Source: Celoporthe dispersa (lineage: Eukaryota; Ascomycota; Sordariomycetes; Diaporthales; Cryphonectriaceae). Taken from it: a stretch of 64,000 nt of DNA. Positions 54,993 through 64,000 of this stretch are shown in pieces. Positions within the stretch are counted from its first letter, which is position 1. Every line of letters starts with the position of its first letter. The position numbers and the translations under genes are program-made. Below the pieces are notes generated by a model, which did no database searches, was not told the origin of the DNA, and saw only the letters and a list, made by a program, of their open reading frames with translations. The DNA is taken from positions 434,001 to 498,000 of the forward strand of contig WAID01000014.1 of NCBI GenBank assembly GCA_016584495.1, in the 5' to 3' direction.

Positions 54993-56964
54993 TCATATCT
55001 TGATACTGTCCAGCTTCCGGATCACCCTCTCCCCAAACTCAAGCTGAAGCCGGGCATCATAGTTCGTCTGGCGGTCATCGACCCCGTCGAACCCATCGAA
55101 GCCAAAATCGCCAGACAGACAGCTCGTCACCGCCGCCATGTAGACGTCTCCGACGTCCGCCGCCAGGCTCATCAGCCCTTCCTGGCTGAGCAGTCGCGTC
55201 TGCGCATCCCTCACGTCTTCAGCCCGGATGCCCTGCGCAGCGTTGATGCCCAAGATGGCATCGACAGGCTTCCACATGCCTATCTCATACAGCACTACCC
55301 CGAGGCTGTATATGTCGTGGATCTTGGTGAAGCCCTGCGGCCCGTCGCGCGGTACGTTGAATTGCGTGGCGGGATGGCGGTACAGGTCGTGGTGTGCGGC
55401 TGGTCTGTCCGACGCCTCCTCGTCTGAGTTCGCAGGGCGCGCGTAGTCAAACCCAGCAAGGTATGGCCCCGCCGAGATGCTGAAGGGGAACACGATGTTC
55501 TCGCTTCGCAGTCCCTTGTGGGTCCAGCTCGTCGCGTGAAGGTACCAGATCGAAGCAGCCACCACCCGGGCCATCTGTAGCCTGGATGTCAGGGACGGTT
55601 TTGGCTGCCGCGAGCAGATCATGTCAGACAGGCGGGGTGGCAGGTACGCGCCCTCCCCCCGAAAGGCGAAGCCAAATCGACGGTTATCTGGTTCGTACAT
55701 GTATCCCAGACAATCTGGAACTCGGAATCCGTCGGGCTTCTGCTCGTCCCTGAGGATGGTCGCGAGCTTAGCGATACGGTCCTCAAGGTAAGAAGGCGGC
55801 TTCCCTTGGTAGTTGACCGGCTGGTCTGCCATGGTGCGTCAGCTCATCCAGCAATTTTTACAGACAGGGCATAGGGCCTAGGCGAAGGACCTTCCAAGCA
55901 GTGCCCACAGCCTCGCACAGGAAGATCCACAGGTTGCCCCTGGGCAGATGTTGAGGACAAGACGTACAGTATCTCCATTCCACCCATACGGGAATATCTT
56001 CATATATACCCCATGCTCCAGAGGGCAAGCCCTCGAGGTTGTCTTCCCCATGATCAGCAGTTTTGCGCTATCAAGACGTATCGAGCGTGAAGGCTTATGC
56101 GTGTCTCCCAGATGAGACTTGATGAGGTTCTCGTCAAAGGCATCGTCCGCCCCCTCCATTGCGATATTGAAAGCTTTAAAGCGCGTGAGTCGTAGCAGTC
56201 GTTTCTCATGAGCCGGCATGATCTTGTATTTTGTCGTTGCATTCAATGAAGCCATTAGGTCGACCAGCTGCTCAAACTTGTCGTTTGCCTGCAGGATCGA
56301 TGTGAAGGAATCCTGCTGCATCTGCAGATGAATGTCCTGCTGACGCCTGTCAAAGAAGTATGCCATGTTCTCGTTCAGAGCGCTCAGCTTCGCCAGCAGC
56401 AGCTCGAACTCGTTCCTGTCGAAGGAAGCCCATCTCAACCGCCGAGGGAAGGCTCGCGTCTTCTTGACAAAAGACATTGCTTTGCGCTGAAGTGTAAGAT
56501 TAGACCGTATAGAGGCGGCCTCGGAACCCTCGTCCGCGCTCCCGTAGTCGCTGTCGATACTCGACCGGTCCAGCTCGACCTCGTAGGACCCGCTCAGCTT
56601 GACAAGCTCGAGCAGCACGAGCCTGACGTCCTGGAGCGAGGCGTTGACCTTTTGCTTGTTGAGCCGCAGCCCAGAGCTCATCGTTCTCTCATCCTCGGAG
56701 AGGTTGGCCAGGACCGCCCAGTCTACAAGCTTGTCTCTTTCTATACGAAGTCGGACCTGGAGACACCGGCTGTTCTGCGGCATGTCAGAGGCCTCTAACA
56801 GCAGTTGGTAGACTAGACGCCCTCGTCAGTAATCAGACATGCAGAGCCTCGACGCCATGCGCAGTGTTGCACCCTCCAGGTAAGATCCCCTCCATGGGCC
56901 CCCAGAAACTCTCACCTTTGACGCATATTGCGAAGAGCTCGAAGCTCAGTGATGTGGCGTCCAT
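54993..56964 (-). CDS. HeLo-domain protein with C-terminal (pseudo)kinase domain, one frame break
   Basis: Predicted allorecognition/cell-death factor. Exons (minus): 56964-56916, 56812-55968, 55825-54993; about 575 aa once one base is supplied. The first ~230 residues fit a HeLo (prion-inhibition) domain: FELFAICVKGVYQLLLEASD, RCLQVRLRIERDKLVDWAVL and later helices ending near NATTKYKIMPAHEKRL. Then a linker and a kinase-like domain of the fungal HeLo-associated type: PVWVEWRY, FRVPDCLGYMYEP, RLQMARVVAASIWYLHA, HKGLRSENIVF (in place of HRDLxxxN), LAGFDYARP (in place of DFG) and DIYSLGVVLYEIGMW. The altered catalytic and Mg loops suggest a pseudokinase. The frame breaks at a G4 run (CCCC 56046-56049): a fifth G would connect LLIMG to EDNLEGLPSG. 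Intron 55967-55826 is clear (gtacgt, branch gctgac). Confidence 0.8.
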
Positions 56965-57994
56965 CTCCAAACATAGTCCTATGGTGTCGAGCGGCGCATC
57001 CCAAACGGCATTCAATTTTCGAGCTGCGTATCCTGTACTAATCGAGTCAAATTTGTGGCGAAACCCCAAGAGGATCAGTAGAGAATGATCGGATGAAATG
57101 AAAAGGTCACAGTTTATGCAGGCCCATCCGTTTACCGGGTCAGGCGAGGAACAGGTTCAAAAGGAAATGCAGGTCATCTTCAGTCAGCCAGCCCTCAGCC
57201 CTACCAACAAGCATGTACTACAGTCATCCTGTTTCCTGTTGGCTGAGTTCCCTGGCCGCGGCCCGCCGTTCTGCCTTGCCACAGGGTCAAACATGCTGCG
57301 GCCGTGAGAGCCATGTGGGCAGGCCGCTTGTCTCTAGACCGAGATTCGATCAGGTTCGCAGAAGAAAAGGGTCTTGTTCGGATCGTACGGTGAACTCCAC
57401 GGCCTGTCCCGGGGACGTCAGCAGTGTAGGCAGCCCGTGAGTTCGCTTAGTAGACCAATTATGGGCGTGGTCGGTGCTGAGGACCGTGCTACCAACAACC
57501 TGCCCCTGAGACATGCCTGTATCCTCACATAAAGCACACCATTTTGTAGATGAAGCATCAATGCAGCATTCGAGTGCAAGATTCATCATCCAATGCTTTC
57601 TCTGTTCAAGGACAGGCTGAAGCTTCGTTCAACCCTAACCCGCAGCGCAAGCCTGATGTGTGAGTTCCATGGCGATATTTAGCGGGTTGGCGACCCATCA
57701 TCTCACCTCAGCCCACTGAGCCGCGCTGCAGGCGACTTACCTCGAGACTCACCTCAGCTCATCATTATCGGCCCTGTCCCTGCGTTTCGAATGTGAAATT
57801 TCCTCGGACCGCTGTGCCTCTCTGCTCGCACATACTTACCCGCTGCGCTCGCTCCCTCCTCTCTGTCGTCCGCTGCTGCGCTACACCATGGCTCTCAGAT
57901 GTTGGTACTTGGAAAAGCATCGGGGGAAGCCGACGTTCACCAGCTTGATCCGCAAAAGAGTCACACGAGGCATCATCACAAGAAGCCAGGTGCA
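56965..57994. other. intergenic spacer with an upstream frame before the membrane-protein gene
   Basis: Divergent promoter region. A 40-codon frame starting at 57888 (MALRCWYLEKHRG) overlaps the next start out of frame. Otherwise no gene seen. Confidence 0.5.
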
Positions 57995-58342
57995 ATGTCC
58001 CCCATAGGCACCCTTGCCCTCGCCATCACCTTCGGCGCCCACCTCGTCGGCGGCTTCACACGCCTGACCCACGGCCGCTACACCCCGTCCTTCTACGCCT
58101 ACCAGCTTGACCGCGCGCCCAATGACGCATCCACCTGGTTCATCCCCTACATCGACCTCGTCCTCTGCGCGATGATGGTCGCGGGTCCCGGCACGCGGGT
58201 GCTGGGCGCGTCCCTGTCTGCGCTGATGCAGTTCTTTGGTATCTTCAAGCGTGTGCGCGAGGAGAAGGAGGCCGCGGTGGATCTGGCCCTCGTGTGCTGT
58301 ACTATCGTAGCTGCGCTGGACTGTTTGTTCGCGGGGTCGTGA
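57995..58342 (+). CDS. small multi-pass membrane protein (115 aa), unknown
   Basis: Short intronless gene, start MSPIGTLALAITFG. Three to four hydrophobic segments are visible: TLALAITFGAHLVGGF (4-20), WFIPYIDLVLCAMMVAG (44-60), TRVLGASLSALMQFFGIF (62-80) and LALVCCTIVAALDCLFAG near the end. The loop between the first two is polar (THGRYTPSFYAYQLDRAP). It looks like the small DoxX-like or DUF-type membrane proteins of ascomycetes, but I cannot name the family. The frame extends upstream to 57899 without better features; ATG 57995 fits best because the protein then begins just before the first membrane segment. An overlapping upstream frame could limit translation. Confidence 0.6.
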   Translation: MSPIGTLALAITFGAHLVGGFTRLTHGRYTPSFYAYQLDRAPNDASTWFIPYIDLVLCAMMVAGPGTRVLGASLSALMQFFGIFKRVREEKEAAVDLALVCCTIVAALDCLFAGS

Positions 58343-59225
58343 TGCAGGAGGTGTGTCGACCAGAAAGTTCCGAGAGCGACGGATCTCGAAAGAGCGAGAG
58401 TAGATGCACCCTTGGGACCTGACGCTCCTTTCACGAAGTGTTTGGTGAAGATTAAACTCGATAGCCGAGGCTGAAGCTGTCACGGCCCGACCAGACTGAG
58501 TATAACAGCCAAAGTTGCATATTGACAGGGCAGGGTTATCATCATTCCATATATCAGTCCTCTCTCTTGAGATGTCTCTTCCGATTATATCTCGTCCCTC
58601 CCGCCATATCCTGCCACACCAGCAGACGAGTCAGCATCTTTGCCTGCGAACTACCGAGCACGTTCTCGCCTCTCGACAGTATGCAGGGTTCTAAGGCGCC
58701 GGCCGAGGCCCTACCTTGCCCATAGACTCTCCCGCATCGTGGCCTGGTGGCTACCCATCTCTGGATCATCGTGCTATTTGTCTGTTTCCTGAGGAGGACC
58801 CAGGAAGATCGAGCTGGAGCTAAGTCTGTGGACGCTCTTTAGGTGCTTGTTGGATCAGTCGCAGAGCCATCCTCCAAACTCTGCCGCTCTCCAAGCGGGT
58901 TGGTATGACACATCAGCGGCCCGAAGTAGCGATCTGTCTCGAATCCTTCAAAATCGAAACATCCCACCCTCAGTCAGCGACTGCTGATATTTCATCCGCC
59001 AACGACGATGCTAAGGAGACTTGATTCCCGGGAGGGAGGGCATCCTCACTCCCGCTGCACCTCATCTGTCGGCAGCCTCGATGAGCGTCCTGCCTGATAT
59101 CTGAGTGGTAGGAAAGCATCATGGCAGTGCTAGCTGTGCAGGACGCCTTGTTGATACTGCACATTATCGTTGTCCTTGTCCAGTCGCACTTGAGCAGGAG
59201 CTGCTCATACGTGTAGCACCCCTGC
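58343..59225. other. intergenic spacer, no gene seen
   Basis: Convergent 3' region. No conserved frame. Confidence 0.6.
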
Positions 59226-59726
59226 CTATGACACATGCCCAGCCTTTGCAACTTTCAGGATCGCCTCCTCCATCCCGGCAACATGCTGGAACCTCACACC
59301 TGCCCGTTCGAGCGCCTCACGTCCCGTATTCTTCTGTACAAACTCCTTGGGCTCCATGACGCCCACATAGACCACGTCAATGACACCGGCAAGCCGCAGG
59401 ATCCTCTCGGCGCAGGGGAGATGGCCGCTCAGCCGTTTCGAGCAGGGCTCTACCGTCGTGTAGAGACCTAGATTCCTTGGGAGGACGTCTTTTAGCTGTT
59501 CCTCGGGGACACCGTGCTGCTGCGCAAGTTTGATGAGGCAGCATTGCTCTGCGTGCGTGTTGCCCTCGAGCTCGAGGGTGTAGCCATCTGCCAGTATCGT
59601 GTTGGTGGACTGGTCTACCAACACTGCGCCGACACAGAAATTTGTGGGCTTTGGAGGAGATTTGCTGGCTAGGCTGAGGGCGTATTGCATATAGGCATGG
59701 TGATCATTAGGTTTGATGTCTGCCAT
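59226..59726 (-). CDS. CMP/dCMP deaminase-family protein (single zinc-binding deaminase domain)
   Basis: Compact 166-aa intronless protein beginning MADIKPNDHHAYMQYALSLA. The zinc site is NTHAEQCCLIKL (HAE) and TVEPCSKRLSGHLPCAERIL (PCxxxxxxxxC), preceded by FCVGAVLVD and followed by GVIDVVYVGVMEP and KNTGREALERAGVRF. The last motif and overall order are closest to the deaminase domain of riboflavin biosynthesis enzymes (RibD/Rib2 type), which act on a pyrimidine intermediate, but a free nucleotide or tRNA-type substrate cannot be excluded. No targeting signal, so cytosolic. It shares a 351-bp divergent promoter region with the J-protein gene. Confidence 0.85.
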   Translation of the reverse strand: MADIKPNDHHAYMQYALSLASKSPPKPTNFCVGAVLVDQSTNTILADGYTLELEGNTHAEQCCLIKLAQQHGVPEEQLKDVLPRNLGLYTTVEPCSKRLSGHLPCAERILRLAGVIDVVYVGVMEPKEFVQKNTGREALERAGVRFQHVAGMEEAILKVAKAGHVS

Positions 59727-60077
59727 AGTGGCATATTGAGAAAAGGATTTGGGGTGTCAAAGTGTTGTATATTAAGTAAGTATGAGTTCAGGTAAGGACT
59801 CAAAGCAGGATGAGATAAAAAGCTGCTGCCCCTGCAACTACAGTGGAAGCTGCCACTAGGGGCCTGCACAGTGAGGGGTCATTAGCCAAATTTAGGGTCT
59901 GCGCACTGCCTGTCCAGTGGGTGACTCCACCTATAGCTGGGTCCAAAGCGCAACGCGTCTAGGCCTAGATTAAGTCGCGTCTTCAACTTTGACTTCACAA
60001 CAGCGCCTGCTTCCAACACCACCTTTTCAGCTACATTTTGTCTTCCCTAGATAAAATCAAGAACCACAGATTACATC
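59727..60077. other. divergent promoter region
   Basis: Short shared upstream region of the deaminase (-) and the J-protein gene (+). No further feature recognised. Confidence 0.55.
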
Positions 60078-61098
60078 ATGTCTGACATTGAAGAAAACAT
60101 GGATCCGGAGCCACCGGTCATCGATCCCTATGAGGTCCTTGGACTAGAGCGCAATGCGTCATCCGACCAGATCAAGTCGGCCTACCGCAAAGCTGCACTG
60201 AAGCACCACCCAGGTACGTCCTCAGCCTGTGGCCTTGCACACATGGAATGAAGTAGGGACCCTGACTCTCGACAACACAGACAAGGTCCCCGAATCCCAA
60301 AAGGCAGAGGCACACACCACCTTCCAGCGCATCGCCCTCGCCAACGCGATCCTGTCGGACCCCCTGCGGCGCAAGCGCTACGACACAACCGGCTCTACCT
60401 CAGACGCCATCCTCGACGCCGACGGCTTCAACTGGACCGAGTACTACCGCGAGGCGTACGCAGACTCTATCAATGCTGACGCCATCAATAAGTTCGCCCA
60501 AAAGTACAAGGGCAGCGACGAGGAGAAAGACGACGTCCTCGTCGCGTACGAGCAGTCCAAGGGGAACATGGACATGCTCTACGAGTCCGTCATGCTCAGC
60601 AACGTGCTAGAGGACGACGAGCGGTTCCGCGAGATCATCGACCAGGCTATCGAGACGGGTGACGTCAAGGCGTTCAGAGCTTACACCAAAGAGAGCGCCG
60701 CGTCGAAGGAGGCACGGAAGCGTGCGGCTAGAGACGAAGGCCTCGAGGCCGAGGAGTATGCGAAGGAGCTGGGTGTGCATGACAAACTGTTTGGGAACAA
60801 GAAGAGTGACGGCACCAAGGGCAAGGGCAAAGGCAAGGCAAAGGGAAAGGATAATTCCGAGGACGCTCTCGCGGCGCTTATCAGGGGCAGGCAGAGAGAG
60901 CGTGGCGATGCGTTCCTGGATTCGCTGGCGGAGAAGTACGGTGCTACTGCGAGCTCAGCAAAGAAGGGCAGGAAGAAGCAAGTCGAGGAGGAGGAGCCAG
61001 ATGAGGAAGCCTTCCAAGCAGCTGCTGCCAGGCTCGGCAGGAAGAAGAAGGCCAGCGAGGACCCGGCGCCCAAGGCGGGTAAGAAGACACGGCGTTGA
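60078..61098 (+). CDS. J-domain co-chaperone, DNAJC9-like
   Basis: Nuclear/cytosolic Hsp70 co-chaperone; the human relative DNAJC9 is a histone chaperone. Exons 60078-60213 and 60281-61098, 317 aa. The J domain starts at about residue 16 (DPYEVLGLERNASSDQIKSA), continues YRKAALKHHP, and the HPD aspartate codon is split by the 67-bp intron (gtacgt...acacag), followed by ANAILSDPLRRKRYDTTGS. Downstream, GFNWTEYYREAYADSINADA and KYKGSDEEKDDVLVAYEQSK match the conserved middle region of this group, then DERFREIIDQAIETGDVKAF. The C-terminus is Lys-rich (KGKGKGKAKGK, RKKKASEDPAPKAGKKTRR), fitting nuclear import or histone/nucleic-acid contact. Confidence 0.9.
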
Positions 61099-61869
61099 GG
61101 TTCTTGTGTGGTCTGTTTCTTGTTTGCATTTATAGCCTGGCGTTGGGGTCTCGCATGGAAAGGGCAAGGGGTCAATGGGCTAGGGTGATGATCGGAAGCA
61201 ATACGTTGGCGACACGAGAATCATTGACGATGCCAGCGTTCTGGGTACTCTTGAGGGCATGGTGATAACGGAATAAATGAGGCACCCCTGAATGCCAAAC
61301 ATCCTGGGCTCCAAGCAGGGTTTTCGAAGAGCTTTCACAGCTGAAGCCCTTATACTCTGAAGGACCATTGCAATAACAGCAAACCTCGAAAAGCAATCTA
61401 CAACAACATATTTCATATCACCATATCCCAATGCAAAAAGTATTCGGGAGTCTCATACCAGCTGCCGAGGTGTGAGCTTCTCCAGGCCCAGGCTTTAGGT
61501 ACAACAAGCCACCGGTAGTATACGAACCAACTGTCATCATACATGCAGCTAGACAGCCACACAGCCGCTCTGAGGACTGCAGCTGGCTGGACCCCCCACC
61601 CTGAAAGTGCAGAAGAAAAACGATTCCTGAGACTCTCATTCGTTCTGCGTCCATTTGAACGCCTCACACGTGAGTCTCCGCACTGCAGTCTGACTTCCCC
61701 CGCAGTTTTTTATAAGCTGGCCACGCACTTGAAAAGCACTGCCTGCATCATGCGAGTTTCCCTGTGCACGCTGGTTATTGACAATATCACCATCTTGACT
61801 AGGTGTGACTCGACAATCGCATCGCACACGGTATCGTTTGCCGGGACCAGCGCGTACAACTCGGAGAGA
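61099..61869. other. intergenic spacer, no gene seen
   Basis: Between the J-protein gene and the right-edge gene. The plus-strand frame is open from 61543, but residues before 61870 show no protein-like character. Confidence 0.5.
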
Positions 61870-64000
61870 ATGTCAAGTGAGAGGATCGCGTCGAAAGACC
61901 CGGGGAACGGAGAGCATGGATCACGACAGCAGAGAAGCCTGGATGAGGCTGTGACCCCAGCGGCTCTTGAGCAGTCAAACCATGTGTTGGAGGATGGAGA
62001 GCCATCGGGCCCACGGGATTCTGACTACCAAGGCTCCGACGACCCAGGCAAGTTGGCCGCCGAGATGCTAGACATCAAGAAAGGCCTATGATTACAGAGG
62101 CTGACCTCAAAGTGTGTTCATCCAGGGATGCCCCGTTCTCGGCCTCATCTGCAGCCAGAGATCAGGCCTCACCAGCTCGTCCGACTAGTCGAGCTGGGAA
62201 ACGTCACAGAGGAGAACCTCACAGAGGCCCACTATTTCAATCTTCTCTCGCAGTACTATGTTTTCCGCATCGTGAAGGCTGCGCCAAAAGAAAACGATGT
62301 TAATGGAAATAGAAATAAGCCGACCTAGGCCAACTGCATACGCCAGCGCCTACCATTAGAATACCGTACTATCCTCAGCATGGTTCAATTTCTGAATCTG
62401 CAGGATAGGTATTCTAAGAAGGGAAAGGGAGTTACTATCTTGGAGAAGCAATCGTCCCTGGGTCCAAATGCCCAGAGACAGGTTGCAAAAATACATGAAG
62501 AGCTCTCGGGGGAACTCAAAGATAACCGCTTCCATATCGTGCTTGACCAGATCGACTGGACAAAGAAGCCCTTGCTTGAAAAACATAGCAAGGCTAAGCG
62601 GCGGAGCGCGGCCAGGAGGCATAGCTCGTATGATAAGGGCAGGACAGCGGAACGCGCTTCTATCACTGCGTACTTCAAGTCGTGCCCGCGTCCGGAACAT
62701 GTTCCAAGCGAGCTGTATCGTCAACTGCGGCATCAAGGAAACGAGAGGCAGGCTCAGCAGGGGCCATTTCAAAATGTCCATCCTACGTCGAAGCCCCATG
62801 AACGTGATGGCCGAAATTTGGTATGTCTGCAGGACGACCGCCCTCAGACCACCTATGCGCTGTCCGGAAGTACCCCCTTAGAGCCAGATGGTAGCGATTA
62901 TGCAGACTCCTCTGATGGAAGCACCGAATCAAGCAGCCTGAACACGTCTCGCACTCCGCCCACAGAACCTTTCTTGTGGACAGACGGTTCCTCCGCAGAC
63001 CGAATTTCCAAAGGCACTCCTATTTCGAGGCCCCATAACAGTGATTATCCAGGTTTGGGTATGGTGGACGACGACATCAAGTCAATTGCAAGCGCTGCGG
63101 ACTGTATTGGCTCAACGGACTCGGGCGAAGGAGGAGCCCTCGGACAGGCTGGCACTAATGATCTTGTGGCAAAATCCACTCAGGCTGATCCGGAGCTCCT
63201 CGAGTCAAAGCCTAGGGAAGACGGGCTGCTATCTCCTTGGATATATTCAGGACAGTCATTCCTGATAATGTGGTCGCCTCTCCAGTTGAGGAGCGTACAA
63301 AAGGCCTCCTAAGGCTGAATGAACACTTGAGGTCTCTTGACCCCGAAGGCAGGTCAACCGCCCCTCCTCTTACTACCTCAAGATACTAATCGGAGATGGC
63401 ATTGTTACAGGGGCAAACTCAGAAGCTGACGAGCCTGGTATCGGGGATGATGAGGATAAGTCGTTACTGAGACTTACCGATCTTCAGGCTACCGGAGAGT
63501 ACTTTGTTAAGAGCCGAGCCTTCGCTCAGCATAAACAACGAGCTAGCCCATTCCTTCACCCCGAACTTGCAAGAAGTCGTAGTCCAGAAAGACACCAAGA
63601 CGTATCTAACCAGCAAGAGAGGCATACAAATGTGCCAAAGACAACGCATTCTGAGCATACCCCTGATCCAGTTAGAGACGGGCGTTCTAATGACGGTCAA
63701 GAAGTACAACAAGACCCGGTCGAACGCAATCCAGACGGCGTTCCACAGGATCCAGCCACAGAGCATGCCCGGGAACAGTCTCCCACTCATACCCAGAGTA
63801 GCGATTTTCATATACCTCGGACAAGAGATCCACTCGCGACTTGGCTTGCGAAATGGTTGACTGACAGCCTGTGGCCGCCCCGAAAAGGCTCTCAAAGGAT
63901 ATGGTATCTGTGCGTGAGTATTTCCCACCACGAGCACGGAAGTGGATTATCAACAGGGCACTTATGCAAAATCATCACAATTTCTAGGGTTGTAATCAAC
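61870..64000 (+). CDS. uncharacterised acidic, disordered multi-exon protein (3' end outside window)
   Basis: Four open blocks on the plus strand: 61870-62047, 62126-62298, 62347-about 63290 and 63411-63913. The first three share one frame and can be joined by a GC-AG intron (gcaagt, branch ggctgacc, 62048-62125, 78 bp) and a 48-bp intron (gttaat...cgccag). The fourth block is 167 codons with no ATG and ends exactly at a consensus donor (gtgagt, 63914), with an acceptor ttctag at 63981-63987; how it joins block three is unresolved. Block two looks folded (PEIRPHQLVRLVELGNVTEE, AHYFNLLSQYYVFRIVKAAP). The rest is Ser/Asp/Glu-rich with a loosely repeated SDYxGSD-like motif (DSDYQGSDDP, GSDYADSSDG, NSDYPGLG). 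I recognise no family. Confidence 0.5.

Overview
The window looks like a chromosomal segment of a filamentous ascomycete (Pezizomycotina, probably Sordariomycetes). Genes are monocistronic and lie on both strands. Most are split by short introns of about 50-140 bp with GT(R)NGT donors, CTRAY branch sites and YAG acceptors. The protein families are typical of moulds: HET, HeLo-kinase, Zn2Cys6 factor, P450, DHA1-type MFS, sedolisin and Ure2-like GST. Spacers are long and rich in pyrimidine tracts and microsatellites. I see no rRNA, tRNA, CRISPR array, intact transposon or viral gene.

Layout, left to right. 0-3 kb: 3' part of an SR-type splicing factor (Srp2-like, +) and a Ure2-like glutathione transferase (-). 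4.2-9.7 kb: an accessory block with a HET-domain gene (+), convergent with a caspase-fold gene that has lost its catalytic residues (-), and an uncharacterised basic-tailed gene (-). 11.6-16 kb: NAPE-PLD-type metallo-beta-lactamase hydrolase (+), a 72-aa acidic protein (+) and an arylsulfatase (-). 16.9-22.4 kb: a ten-exon P450 (-) and an MFS transporter (+). 24.5-29.7 kb: a HAD pyrimidine-5'-nucleotidase-like gene (+), a decayed coding relic (-) and fumarylacetoacetase (+). 30-42.8 kb: PNGase A-like glycoamidase (+), a small tail-anchored protein (+), a sedolisin protease (+), a Myb/SANT protein (+) and an omega-3/delta-12-type fatty acid desaturase (-). 45-57 kb: an unknown gene (+), a Zn2Cys6 factor (-), L-galactonate dehydratase (-) and a HeLo-kinase gene (-). 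58-64 kb: a small membrane protein (+), a CMP/dCMP-type deaminase (-), a DNAJC9-like J protein (+) and an uncharacterised acidic gene running off the right edge (+).

These genes do not form one pathway or a classical biosynthetic cluster. Two loci (HET plus dead caspase, and HeLo-kinase) belong to families tied to fungal allorecognition and regulated cell death. They are the best candidates for something new, above all the tail-to-tail HET/pseudocaspase pair. The rest is primary metabolism (tyrosine, galacturonate, lipid desaturation), secreted hydrolysis and housekeeping.

Two patterns cut across the window. First, at least four genes need very small exons (6, 7, 17 and 21 nt) for their conserved domains to read through, and the codon phases support each one. 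Second, at least six sites in five otherwise well-conserved genes, plus a possible seventh in the caspase-like gene, carry single-base frame breaks, mostly in short C or G runs. Either the consensus has indel errors or several genes are recently broken. Exon boundaries below were derived by eye from splice signals and reading-frame phase.
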